Shown: positions 34,748 through 43,951, counted from the first letter of the stretch. The stretch: 47,290 nucleotides of DNA from Mastigocoleus testarum BC008 (GCF_001456025.1 NZ_LMTZ01000123.1:34594-81883), one strand, 5' to 3'. Translations and numbers: made by a program. The notes: generated from the sequence alone by a model not told the origin.

Positions 34748-35737
34748 ATGAACGTAATTAGTTTATTGTTATTGAAAAGCTGGTTAATCTTGCTTGGTGG
34801 TGGATTATTATCAGGTATCTTAGCTGGTTTTCTGGGAATTGGTGGTGGTACAGTCTTGGTTCCACTACAAAAAGCATTAGGATTTACTACTATTGAAGCC
34901 GTTGCGACTAGCAGTCTTGCAATTGTAATTACAGCAACCTCTGGTAGCATTCAGAATTGGCGCATGGGTTTTATTTCATTCAAACAAGTACTTTATCTAG
35001 GATTACCGGCGCTATTTACTGCTCAATTAGGAGTATTTTTGGCAAACATTATTCCAGAATTTGTTTTGTTAATTTGCTTTGGCTTATTGTTGCTCGCTAA
35101 TATTTATTTAGTGCAACTGCGCAAAAGTCTGAAAAAAGCAAATAATGAAAATATAAAACAAGAAGTTAAAGTTACACAGTCGCAAATAATATATCCAAAA
35201 AATTCACATTCAGAAATAACACAAATAGAAGCTATTAGTTCGGAAGCTATTAGTTCAAAAGCTATAAATTCAAAAGCTATAAGTTCAGAAACTGCAAGCT
35301 CAGAACGAAGAAAGCGAAAAAGTGTAAAATTAAAAATCAATTCCACAGCTGCAAGATTTATCACAGGAGGTTTAGCTGGTACCCTCGCAGGATTATTTGG
35401 AATTGGTGGTGGGGTAATTATGGTACCCCTACAAATGCTTTTGCTAGAAGAAACTATCAAAGTCGCAATTCAAAATAGTTTGGGCGTCATTGTTATTACG
35501 GCAATTTCTGCTAGCATCGGTCATGGGATCAGTGGTAATATTTTATTTGTGCAGGGTTTAATTCTTGGTTTTGGTGGACTACTTGGAGCCCAGATTAGTA
35601 CTAGGTTTTTACCAAAATTTTCCGACAAAGTTATTAGTCTTTATTTCAGGATATTGTTAGTATCTCTTTCAATTTATATGTTTTGGCAAGCATTAGAAGT
35701 TTATAAATATCAACAAATTAAAGATAATTTTATCTAA
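34748..35737 (+). CDS. TauE/SafE family anion transporter
   Basis: 329-residue inner-membrane protein of the sulfite exporter TauE/SafE family, which exports sulfite, sulfoacetate or related anions; some have other substrates. The duplicated halves each start with the family motif: GGGLLSGILAGFLGIGGGTVLVPLQ (about 18-42) and GGLAGTLAGLFGIGGGVIMVPLQ (about 207-229). About eight transmembrane helices. The cytoplasmic loop between halves (about 120-200) contains a repeat-derived, low-complexity stretch (SSEAISSKAINSKAISSE) rare in the family, encoded by a 15-bp tandem repeat. The start lies directly after the related upstream repeat array. Confidence 0.9.
   Translation: MNVISLLLLKSWLILLGGGLLSGILAGFLGIGGGTVLVPLQKALGFTTIEAVATSSLAIVITATSGSIQNWRMGFISFKQVLYLGLPALFTAQLGVFLANIIPEFVLLICFGLLLLANIYLVQLRKSLKKANNENIKQEVKVTQSQIIYPKNSHSEITQIEAISSEAISSKAINSKAISSETASSERRKRKSVKLKINSTAARFITGGLAGTLAGLFGIGGGVIMVPLQMLLLEETIKVAIQNSLGVIVITAISASIGHGISGNILFVQGLILGFGGLLGAQISTRFLPKFSDKVISLYFRILLVSLSIYMFWQALEVYKYQQIKDNFI
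35223..35312 (+). repeat. in-frame 15-bp minisatellite in TauE gene
   Basis: About five to six units of AGCTATTAGTTCGGA / AGCTATAAATTCAAA encode the pentapeptide AISSE/AINSK. The frame is kept by the 15-bp unit. It lies in the inter-half cytoplasmic loop, where extra length is tolerated. Confidence 0.8.
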
Positions 35738-35820
35738 TTAACTGATTATCTAATTTATTAAAAATCTAATTGCTCGAATATATAATAAGTTAGACATCAA
35801 TTAGTTAAACACCTAATTAA

Positions 35821-36351
35821 TCAATTTCCTGAAACATAAGGAGATGTAGCTAAAACTTCTGCTCCCCTCTTCATCCCTTGAATATCTGAAGACGACCAAC
35901 AATGAACTGCTTGACAATGATGAGCAACCAATAATCCCCACAAACATTTTTTGACAGTTAAAACAGGTACTACTAAGTTTGCACGAACTTTTAAACTCTG
36001 AAGAAATTCACGATGACATTCATGAATGGATTCAGTTTCAATATCATTTATTGCTCGCACTCTACCTTGCAAATACATCGCAGCATATTCATTATTGAAG
36101 CATTCATCTGGACCTGTGGAACCAAGGATTGAATACTCATCTTTACTTAAAGACTCAAAAATTACCTGACCGTGCCATTGACTATAAAAGTAGTATAAAA
36201 CGACTCTATCAACTTGGAGTAATTCTCGAAGATTTTTGATTGTTTTGATAATTAACTCATCTCTTTCTATTCTTTGGTTGACTTGATTAAGAACCTTTTC
36301 TAAACCTACATCTATATACCTATTGCGTTCGGGTTGATTAAGATTTTCCAT
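35821..36351 (-). CDS. stand-alone GAF domain protein of DXCF cyanobacteriochrome type
   Basis: 176 residues forming a single GAF domain and no output domain. It carries both cysteines of DXCF-type cyanobacteriochromes: Asp82-Glu-Cys84-Phe, and Cys112-His113 in ECHREFLQSLKVRANLVVPVL. The spacing of 28 residues equals that between the two chromophore-binding Cys of TePixJ (494 and 522). Other GAF marks are VDRVVLYYF, LQGRVRAINDI and LWGLLVAHHC. In characterised relatives these residues bind phycoviolobilin/phycocyanobilin and allow blue/green photoswitching. Binding here is inferred. The C-terminus stops shortly after the last helix begins (SPYVSGN), so any signalling must be through another protein. 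Alternatively it is a non-chromophore relic. Confidence 0.85.
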   Translation of the reverse strand: MENLNQPERNRYIDVGLEKVLNQVNQRIERDELIIKTIKNLRELLQVDRVVLYYFYSQWHGQVIFESLSKDEYSILGSTGPDECFNNEYAAMYLQGRVRAINDIETESIHECHREFLQSLKVRANLVVPVLTVKKCLWGLLVAHHCQAVHCWSSSDIQGMKRGAEVLATSPYVSGN

Positions 36352-36801
36352 CGTATTAGGTAGGTAAAGTTTGATGAGTTATGTTAATGCTACGTTTACA
36401 CTGTGAACGTTTAGATTGTGACACAAGTAATTCACCCCTAAAAAATTGTTTGAGATGAACAGTGAATTGTTAGTTCTAGACTTACAAACAACTCTCAATT
36501 ACAAATAAATATCAAGTTCATGAATTTTAACTGTTATAAAAATACCAATATATGTCCTCAGTAGTTGTATTTTTTACAGTTTTTTTATGAATTATTATTT
36601 GCGTAAGTATTAGCGTTAGTAAGTATTAGTGTTGGTAGGTACTAGTTTTGGTAAAAATTAATTTTAAGTTATGATTTGATGATAATGAATAATCACTAAT
36701 AAATTCGAATAAATACATTCCAATAATATAAATTTTGTGAGTTCACTATTTTAGTATCGTCATGAATAACTGAGTGGATTTAACTCCACTCAGCCATTAA
36801 T
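36352..36801. other. intergenic region between ndhH and GAF gene
   Basis: 450 bp, AT-rich. A weak tandem repeat GTAAGTATTAG / GTTAGTAAGTATTAG / GTTGGTAGGTACTAG lies at about 36603-36652. No ORF recognised. The GAF-gene promoter should be at the left end (minus strand). Confidence 0.4.
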
Positions 36802-37986
36802 TTATCGGTCTACTGAACCCATAATTACATCAATACTACCGAGGATCACAACGATATCCGCCACTTTTACACCTTTTAGTAAATGGGGCAAAATCTGGAG
36901 ATTGTTGAAATCTGCTGCACGAATCTTCCAGCGCCAAGGGAAGACATTATTATCACCTACCAAATAAATTCCGACTTCACCTTTACCACTTTCCACGCGA
37001 GAGTATATTTCGCCGTTGGGAATCTTGAAGGTAGGTGCGACTTTTTTACTGATGTACTGATAGTCTGGACCATTCCATTCAGACTTTTTGCCTTCCATCA
37101 TCCGTTTTGCTTCCAGGTTTTCGTAAGGACCACCAGGAAGACCTTTTATTGCTTGACGGAGAATCTTAACGGATTCGCGCATCTCACGCATCCGTACCAT
37201 ATAACGGGCTAAGCAGTCACCGGTTGTTTCCCACTGTACATCCCAATCGAAGTCGTCGTAACATTCGTAATGATCTACTTTGCGTAAATCCCATTTCACC
37301 CCAGAAGCCCGTAGCATTGGACCTGAGAGTCCCCAGTTAATAGCTTCTTCACGGGTAATAACACCTATACCTTCGATCCGACGACGGAAAATAGGATTAT
37401 TAGTGACTAATTTTTCATATTCATCTACCTTAGGTAGGAAATAATCGCAAAAATCTATACATTTGTCGATCCAACCATATGGTAAATCAGCAGCGACACC
37501 GCCAATGCGGAAGTAGTTGTTATTTACCATGCGATAACCTGTAGCAGCTTCCCACAGGTCATAAATCATTTCCCGTTCGCGGAATTGATAGAAGAAAGGG
37601 GTTTGAGCGCCAACATCAGCCAGGAATGGTCCAAACCACAGCAAGTGGTTCGCAATCCGGTTTAATTCCAGCATGATGACGCGGATGTAGCTAGCACGCT
37701 TAGGAACAGAAACATTTGCTAACTTTTCTGGAGCGTTTACGGTCACAGCTTCATTAAACATCCCTGCTGCGTAGTCCCAACGACTTACATAGGGAACATA
37801 CTGGACATTTGTCCGACTTTCAGCAATTTTTTCCATTCCCCGGTGCAAATAGCCCAGCACCGGTTCGCAATCAACTACATCCTCGCCATCGAGGGTGACA
37901 ATCAGTCTTAGAACCCCGTGCATTGAGGGATGGTGCGGTCCCATATTCAGCACCATCGGTTCTGTTCTGGTTTCAATTCTTGCCAT
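36802..37986 (-). CDS. ndhH: NAD(P)H-quinone oxidoreductase subunit H (NdhH)
   Basis: Peripheral-arm 49-kDa-type subunit of cyanobacterial NDH-1, lining the quinone site. 394 residues, the standard length. Marks include TRTEPMVLNMGPHHPSMHGVLRLIVTLDGEDVVDCEPVLGYLHRGMEKIAE at the start, SRWDYAAGMFNEAV, LELNRIANHLLWFG, and the C-terminal DIVVILGSIDVIMGSVDR. The hydrogenase-type metal cysteines are absent, as expected in complex I. It is alone, as ndhH usually is in cyanobacteria. Together with ndhD in this window it belongs to the same complex. Confidence 0.97.
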   Translation of the reverse strand: MARIETRTEPMVLNMGPHHPSMHGVLRLIVTLDGEDVVDCEPVLGYLHRGMEKIAESRTNVQYVPYVSRWDYAAGMFNEAVTVNAPEKLANVSVPKRASYIRVIMLELNRIANHLLWFGPFLADVGAQTPFFYQFREREMIYDLWEAATGYRMVNNNYFRIGGVAADLPYGWIDKCIDFCDYFLPKVDEYEKLVTNNPIFRRRIEGIGVITREEAINWGLSGPMLRASGVKWDLRKVDHYECYDDFDWDVQWETTGDCLARYMVRMREMRESVKILRQAIKGLPGGPYENLEAKRMMEGKKSEWNGPDYQYISKKVAPTFKIPNGEIYSRVESGKGEVGIYLVGDNNVFPWRWKIRAADFNNLQILPHLLKGVKVADIVVILGSIDVIMGSVDR

Positions 37987-38296
37987 TAAAAGAGTTCTCT
38001 CCCCTAAATGAACGGTTTTTCACTCACCCCTAGGTCTTAATTTGCTTTAAGCTCGGATTTTTAGTAACAAAGTAATGTTGATATTTTTGTTACATAATCA
38101 CCAAATTCAACAGATGAGTTCTGCAGAATTTAGGGGTTTAAGTTTGATTGACTAACTCTAATTATATTGATGCATAACTTTTTAATTGTCTTTGTCATTT
38201 GTCCTTTATCATTTTTTAGATGAGCAGCGACCAGTAAGTCCCGAACACCGATGAGTAAACAATAAACAACAAACAATCACAAGTGACAATTGACCA
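37987..38296. other. intergenic region between divergent ndhH and rsmH
   Basis: 310 bp holding both promoters. Short heptamer-like repeats (TTGACCAATGACCAATGA, about 38290-38305) run into the rsmH start codon. Nothing else recognised. Confidence 0.4.
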
Positions 38297-39166
38297 ATGA
38301 CCAATGAATTTTCTCACATTTCGGTTTTAAGTCGAGAAGTAATTAGCGGTTTAGAGATCTGTCAAGGAGGACATTATTTAGATGCAACTGTGGGTGGTGG
38401 TGGTCATAGTTGTTTAATTTTAGAAGCAGCACCAGATGTAAGAGTAACTGCGATTGACCAAGATGAAGATGCTCTGGCAGCAGCCAAAAAAGTTTTAGTA
38501 GAATACGCTCAAAGGATAACGTTTATTTCTAGCAATTTTGCCAATTATCAGTTCCCCATAGCCAAGTTCAATGGTATTATCGCCGATCTTGGGGTGAGTT
38601 CTTATCATTTAGATTCGCCAGAGCGGGGTTTTAGCTTTCGTTATGAAGGTGATTTAGATATGCGGATGGATCGACGTCAATCTCTAACAGCAGCGGAAAT
38701 AATCAACCATTGGGATGAGAAAACCCTAGCTAATATTTTCTTTGAATACGGTGAAGAAAGATTATCGCGACGTCTTGCGAGGAGGATAGTCGAACAACGT
38801 CCATTTCAAACTACCACCCAATTAGCTCAAGCAATAGCTTCTGGGGTTAATGCAAAATATCGTCACGGAAGAATTCATCCAGCTACTCGGGTTTTCCAAG
38901 CTCTGCGAATTGCAGTTAATGAGGAATTGAAGTCTTTAGAAACTTTTATTGAAAAAGCGCCACATTCTCTAGTTCCCGGTGGGAGAATCGCAATTATTAG
39001 TTTTCACAGCTTGGAAGACCGTATAGTCAAACATCGTTTTCGGGATTCACCACTTCTCAAGGTTTTGACCAAAAAACCAATTCTTGCATCAGAAGAGGAA
39101 ATTAAAATGAATTCCCGTTCACGTTCGGCTAAATTGAGAATTGCTGAAAGAATTAAGGATAATTAG
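38297..39166 (+). CDS. rsmH: 16S rRNA (cytosine(1402)-N4)-methyltransferase
   Basis: Methylates N4 of C1402 in the 30S decoding centre (older name MraW). 289 residues, slightly short of the usual 300-315. SAM-binding LDATVGGGGHSCLILE (about 28-43), GIIADLGVSSYHLDSPERGFSFR, DLDMRMDR, the inserted helical domain with RHGRIHPATRVFQALRIAVNEEL, and the catalytic-end GGRIAIISFHSLEDRIVKHRF. The start codon overlaps a CCAATGA repeat. It is not with dcw cell-wall genes here. Confidence 0.96.
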   Translation: MTNEFSHISVLSREVISGLEICQGGHYLDATVGGGGHSCLILEAAPDVRVTAIDQDEDALAAAKKVLVEYAQRITFISSNFANYQFPIAKFNGIIADLGVSSYHLDSPERGFSFRYEGDLDMRMDRRQSLTAAEIINHWDEKTLANIFFEYGEERLSRRLARRIVEQRPFQTTTQLAQAIASGVNAKYRHGRIHPATRVFQALRIAVNEELKSLETFIEKAPHSLVPGGRIAIISFHSLEDRIVKHRFRDSPLLKVLTKKPILASEEEIKMNSRSRSAKLRIAERIKDN

Positions 39167-39218
39167 TTAGTATAAATTAGAAATTTTAGTTCTGCAGTTG
39201 CTATGTAGTACAATATTC

Positions 39219-41501
39219 CTAATTCATGTCTTCTAAAATCTTTTTTCTCAATTTCTCATATTTATCTTGACTTAAACGATAAATTTCTGGTCTGGGTTTA
39301 GCAACAATATATCCTTGAATTGAGTTAACGCCAATTTCTTTCAGACGATATAAGCTAATTGGTGTCATTTCATCTACGCCTTCAATAATTACACTAGGTG
39401 GATTTAAATCATTTCCCGTTACTAATTCAAGAATAGAACGGATAAGAAGGTCGCTCTTATCATGATATAAAATATTTCTATCAATCTTTAAATGAGATGG
39501 TTTCAATCCAGCAAAACGAGATATTGAAGAATAACCAACACCAAAATCATCGATTGCAAACTTAATTTTTAACTGTCTGACATATGTTAGTAATTTTTTC
39601 TTAAAAAAAGCTAAGGGGTCTTTCAAACTAATTCCATTACTGTACTGTGGTAATTGTGTTTTTTCCGATATTTCCAAAATTAGGTCGCTAGCGGTGATAA
39701 AATTGTCTTTGATAATCTGACGAACTGTTTTGAAATAGGAACTGCTAATTAAGGATTCTGGGTATACGTTCACTGATAATGGTGCTATATCTTTCGCTCT
39801 ATTTTCTCTTGCTTTTTTTCTCGCATCTCGATAACTTAGAACGGCAGTCTTTAAAAAATAACTATCTAGTTCAATAGTAAACCTTGCTCCCCACATTTCA
39901 GCAGCCTGAAATAGGTCAATGGGAGCTGTTAAAGTTTCAGGATTCCTAGCTAAAGCCTCCCAACTACTGATAAATAGTTTGTTAGGGTCTAGATTAAGAA
40001 TTGGCTCAAAATGAACAATCATTTCTTGAAGACGATCGCAGAATAATTGGAATCTCCGATTATATAAACGGGCTGCGACAAATCCAAAATCTCTCTTTAA
40101 ATCATCAATTATAGCTGCTTCGACTAGTAAATAATTAAATGATAATTTTTGGCAAGCATGATAAAAACTTGATAAAATTCTTCCGTATATATCTCCTAAA
40201 AGATAAGAATTTTGAGGTACACCACAAACTACTATTACCTCTGCCTGTGGTAAAACTTTCAAAGGCACCATCACAAATGCTTTGACAATTCCATTTTTAT
40301 CTTCATGCAATCTGTAGATACCGTGATAGGCAGGATTAAAGATTGATAATCGCGAAATATTAGGTAAAATATCTGAATTTAAAGTATTGTAATAGAAATC
40401 ATCTCCTATATGATTGGCAAGATTGCTATGGGATTTTAAATACCATTTATCTTGATTGTCAATACCTAGAATAAAAACAAAGTCTGCTTCGGAGGTTTGT
40501 CTAATTATATTTAAGATCTGATGTTCTGAATCCCCATTAAAATTATTAGCATTACTGCTTCTTAAATCTATAAGTTGCCGGATTAGTTTTCTGATTAATT
40601 CTTCATATGGTTCCAGAAAGTTATGCAACTGAAATGTTTTTGATTCTAGACTATACAAATCTCCTGATGGTTTTGCTATTCCTAAGCTAACTTCTGTTAA
40701 GTTCATGTTTTGAACTTCTTTATGTTGTTCTTCTGTTGTCAAATTACTTGTTTGAGCAATAAAAATATCAAAGCCTTTATCCTTCAATACAATGATTTTT
40801 GGCTTCATACTCAAAGCATTCTCTTCAATTTTGTTGCAAGTATATTGATGGAGTTCGCGTGCAGTAATTTTACCATCTCGATCTAGATCGCTAGCCCCAG
40901 TTTCTATTCCTTCTACCAAGTAATGTGTGTAGACTGAAATATCTCCTCCTTGCTGCTCAAAGGAATATTGAGTCGAACTTGAAGATGCAAGAACAACTCG
41001 ACCTTCAGCACCTAGTTGACCCTCTAAATCTACATATCCATCGTCTTTTGTTACTAATGAAAGGTCAAATGCTCCACTAAAACAACAATCAAGGATTATT
41101 ACCTGTCGCTTAGAACGACTGTTATTTATCTGATCGTGAACAAAACTTGCAGCAACAGCAGTTGATTTGATTAGTTGATTATTTGGATTTTTACGAGTGA
41201 TTCTGGTTGAGAAATATAATCTACCACGATCATCTTTGATTCCATGTCCAGAAAAATACAACAGCAGCAAATCTTCCTTATTAAGACCGGAAAAAAAAGT
41301 TTCTATTTCCTCCCTCATAGATTGAGCATCAGGATTTGCAAGGATTTTGACTTCATTAAACCCACCTATCTTTGAATCCTGTAAAACTCGCTGCATTGCT
41401 TTCACATCTTTTATCGCTCCAGGAAGAGGGGTAAATCCAGACTCATATTCACTTATCCCAATCAGTAATGCTACTTTCTTAGGATTGCTGTTTGTGACCA
41501 T
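39219..41501 (-). CDS. caspase-like peptidase fused to GAF-like and EAL domains
   Basis: 760 residues in three parts. Residues 5-250 form a C14 caspase (orthocaspase) domain with the dyad His86 (YFSGHG) and Cys140 (ILDCCFSGA), and inside it a perfect EF-hand loop DLDRDGKITARE (205-216), fitting calcium control. Residues about 295-450 look like a GAF domain. Residues about 475-745 are an EAL domain for c-di-GMP hydrolysis with the expected catalytic and metal residues: Glu515 in EAL, Asn578, Glu610/Glu613, Asp651-Asp652 (DDFGVGYSS), Lys672, Glu707 (EGVD) and Gln729 (QGY). So a protease and a c-di-GMP phosphodiesterase may be joined in one soluble protein; no membrane helices. Roles are inferred; c-di-GMP might control the caspase. 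The GAF kinase gene lies 393 bp upstream on the same strand. Confidence 0.9.
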   Translation of the reverse strand: MVTNSNPKKVALLIGISEYESGFTPLPGAIKDVKAMQRVLQDSKIGGFNEVKILANPDAQSMREEIETFFSGLNKEDLLLLYFSGHGIKDDRGRLYFSTRITRKNPNNQLIKSTAVAASFVHDQINNSRSKRQVIILDCCFSGAFDLSLVTKDDGYVDLEGQLGAEGRVVLASSSSTQYSFEQQGGDISVYTHYLVEGIETGASDLDRDGKITARELHQYTCNKIEENALSMKPKIIVLKDKGFDIFIAQTSNLTTEEQHKEVQNMNLTEVSLGIAKPSGDLYSLESKTFQLHNFLEPYEELIRKLIRQLIDLRSSNANNFNGDSEHQILNIIRQTSEADFVFILGIDNQDKWYLKSHSNLANHIGDDFYYNTLNSDILPNISRLSIFNPAYHGIYRLHEDKNGIVKAFVMVPLKVLPQAEVIVVCGVPQNSYLLGDIYGRILSSFYHACQKLSFNYLLVEAAIIDDLKRDFGFVAARLYNRRFQLFCDRLQEMIVHFEPILNLDPNKLFISSWEALARNPETLTAPIDLFQAAEMWGARFTIELDSYFLKTAVLSYRDARKKARENRAKDIAPLSVNVYPESLISSSYFKTVRQIIKDNFITASDLILEISEKTQLPQYSNGISLKDPLAFFKKKLLTYVRQLKIKFAIDDFGVGYSSISRFAGLKPSHLKIDRNILYHDKSDLLIRSILELVTGNDLNPPSVIIEGVDEMTPISLYRLKEIGVNSIQGYIVAKPRPEIYRLSQDKYEKLRKKILEDMN

Positions 41502-41894
41502 ATCTATACATCTAAAAAATCTTGTGTTGCTTGCACTACTAATGCAAGTTTTTTTCTTATATTTGCTTCAATTTCTAATTCTTTTCCCGTGGGGAACTTT
41601 AACTTTTATCTTGATAGTTTTGTTACCCAAGCAGTCTTGCTAAGGTGTGTTTGGAACTGCCATGATGACAGCTATTAGATTCACTAACTTCATATTTATG
41701 CAGCTATTAAACTGCTTATAATAGCATACACTGATGCTCTTGTGTTATTTTTTGACTATAGAATAATTTTTTCCACCAATACTCGATCCGACCTACTGGC
41801 TCTGAAAAAATAGTGATTGTATGGAGATAGATGTTTTGCTTTGATTTAACAGTTTATTTTTTTGTTCACTTAACTTAATTCGCAATTTGGGCGC
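41502..41894. other. intergenic region between caspase-EAL and kinase genes
   Basis: 393 bp, AT-rich. No ORF on the minus strand is credible, and no repeat family was recognised. A promoter for the caspase-EAL gene probably lies here, so co-transcription with the kinase is uncertain. Confidence 0.4.
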
Positions 41895-43289
41895 TCAATG
41901 CTCAATTTTTCTAGGTAACTCAACGCAAAAACTAGAGCCTTCACCTGGTTCGCTCCGAACGTAAATCTTACCTTGCATGATATCCACCAAGGATTTGCTA
42001 ATAGCTAGACCCAAACCCGTACCACCATATTTGCGGGTAGTTGTTTGATCTACTTGGCGAAATAGTTCAAAAATATACTTTAAATCGGTTTCAGAAATAC
42101 CGATACCTGTATCTTCAATTGCGATCGCAATCTTTTCTTGGTTAATCTCCCAAGCTTTAATTCTAATGCTACCAGCTTCAGTAAATTTAATTGCGTTCAA
42201 TAAAAGTTTGACTAGAAGTTGTTTTAAGCGAATTTTGTCATTGAATACGATGGGATTTATGAGTTCGATTTGAAAATTTAAGTTTAAATTTTTTCGTTCC
42301 GCTAAAGGACGATGTTCTGAAACAAGGGTAACAATCAAATTCGTCAAGTTAAGCTCTTCAAGATGAAAAGATAAATTACCAGTTTCTACTTTAGCGAAGC
42401 AAAGCATATCATCAATTACTGTCAGTAGATGATTGCCATTATTCAAAATCCTTTGCACCATTTCTAGCTGTTGTTTTGATAAACTATAGCTGCGTTGGCG
42501 TAATAAAACTTGTGCTAAACCTAATATTACATTTAAAGGAGTCAGCAATTCATGGGATGTTGTCGCCAAAAATTGATATTTTTGCTGGGTAACTTCTAAA
42601 AGCTCAAGATTCTGCAACTGGATATGATGTCTGCTTTTTTCTAAATTTTGATTTCGCTTTTTTAATAACTCATTTTCTTGGGCTAAACTGCTTTCTCGTT
42701 TAACTAGAGATTCGATAGTTCTAGCATTATTAATTGCGATCGCTACCACTTCACTAATCCCTGCAAGCAAGTTTTGCTGTTTGCGATCTAAAATAATAGA
42801 TTTTTCTCTGCTACCAACACCCAGTACCCCCAAAGGTCCTGTTTGGGCTGAATCTATTGTCAAAGCATAAACATTACGAGGAGGTATATCCCCAGAAGAT
42901 AAATAATTTAGCTCCTTATAATTATTTGTCGCAATTTGACCTGAATCTGCTACAATTACTCCATCTTTATTATCATCAGCCTGAAGTATCAAAGGAATCC
43001 CAGTTACGAACACTTTTTTCAACAAACATGTTTCATCATTGATTTGCTGAAAAAGTTGGAACTGTTCCAAACTAATACCAAAACTTGCAGTCCAATCCAA
43101 ACTATCTGCTTGAGCACTATACAAACAAATAAAACAAAATTGAGCACCGTCAATAACTTTGCCAATTTCACTTACCATTAGCCTAAATAAACCGGTTGAG
43201 TCAGTTAATCGCTCGTTAAAAAGATTGGTTAACCTTTGGAGTTTTTCCGGTTTGTAAAGTTGCTGTTGGGATATTGATTTTGCCCTCAC
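41895..43289 (-). CDS. GAF-domain sensor histidine kinase
   Basis: 464 residues, soluble. A GAF domain (about 20-195) is followed by a coiled coil (about 197-240), HisKA with phospho-acceptor His246 (TTSHELLTPLNVILG), and an HATPase domain with N box (LLVKLLLNAIKFTEAG), G1 IEDTGIGIS, and G2 GGTGLGLAISK. It has no receiver domain, and no response regulator is adjacent. The GAF domain lacks the DXCF or Cys-His pair of cyanobacteriochromes, so it is probably not a photosensor. It starts at GTG 43289 with AAGG upstream. It lies upstream of the caspase-EAL gene. Confidence 0.93.
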   Translation of the reverse strand: MRAKSISQQQLYKPEKLQRLTNLFNERLTDSTGLFRLMVSEIGKVIDGAQFCFICLYSAQADSLDWTASFGISLEQFQLFQQINDETCLLKKVFVTGIPLILQADDNKDGVIVADSGQIATNNYKELNYLSSGDIPPRNVYALTIDSAQTGPLGVLGVGSREKSIILDRKQQNLLAGISEVVAIAINNARTIESLVKRESSLAQENELLKKRNQNLEKSRHHIQLQNLELLEVTQQKYQFLATTSHELLTPLNVILGLAQVLLRQRSYSLSKQQLEMVQRILNNGNHLLTVIDDMLCFAKVETGNLSFHLEELNLTNLIVTLVSEHRPLAERKNLNLNFQIELINPIVFNDKIRLKQLLVKLLLNAIKFTEAGSIRIKAWEINQEKIAIAIEDTGIGISETDLKYIFELFRQVDQTTTRKYGGTGLGLAISKSLVDIMQGKIYVRSEPGEGSSFCVELPRKIEH

Positions 43290-43951
43290 AATACCTTACT
43301 GTTATTTGCTAAGAATCATTGTTATTTGTTGGTGATATTCTCAAATACCACCAATAAAAATTCATGAGTTTGGAACTTACGCTTTTTTAAGCGACATTTT
43401 AAGAATTTTCAATAGAAATTTGTTCACAAACCTTCTCAATCGTTTTTTGGGAAGATTTGTTGAAATGGTTTGGATAACTTTCCAATTAACCTACAGACAA
43501 AATAACAATAAAATCAACATTGATAGATAAAATCAGAAATCTAACCAAGTAAGTATTGTATCTTTTTTGCCAGGTACAGGTGTTAAAAATAAGACAGGGA
43601 CAAGATTTTTCTGTTCAAAGTGTACGAATGAAATAATTTATAATTACCTTAGTTTATCAGCTTGCAATGGTTATCCCAAGGTGCTTATTATTTTTTCCGT
43701 ATTGACTACAGTAATCATAGTAACTAAAATTACTGTTTTGCCTTCCTAGGAAAATTAATAAAGCTGAGTTGTTCCCATCATAAAGAACAAATTCTAATTT
43801 GTTGATAAGTATAAATTTTTTTTAAACTTTGTTCTCTAACAAGTATTAAAAGTTGGTAATCGGGTAATAGCACAATGTGACCAGAATTCATATTTTTGAG
43901 CGTAAAATTTGGTTAAGATACCTTCGGGTTACAAACGATAGAAATTCTCAA
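43290..43951. other. intergenic region, 662 bp
   Basis: AT-rich gap between two minus-strand genes. A 60-codon plus-strand frame (43567-43749) has a TTG start, no ribosome site and no domain, and is not supported. No RNA gene or known repeat recognised, apart from a weak AATCGGGTAATAG motif near 43858 related to the TAATTGGTAA arrays. Confidence 0.4.

Noticed and set aside
34579..34950. Minus-strand frame with INSET-type pentapeptides
   Set aside because: It results from the 15-bp repeat array upstream of TauE and runs into the TauE gene on the other strand.
43567..43749. 60-codon plus-strand ORF
   Set aside because: TTG start, no ribosome site, no domain, and composition like surrounding non-coding DNA.
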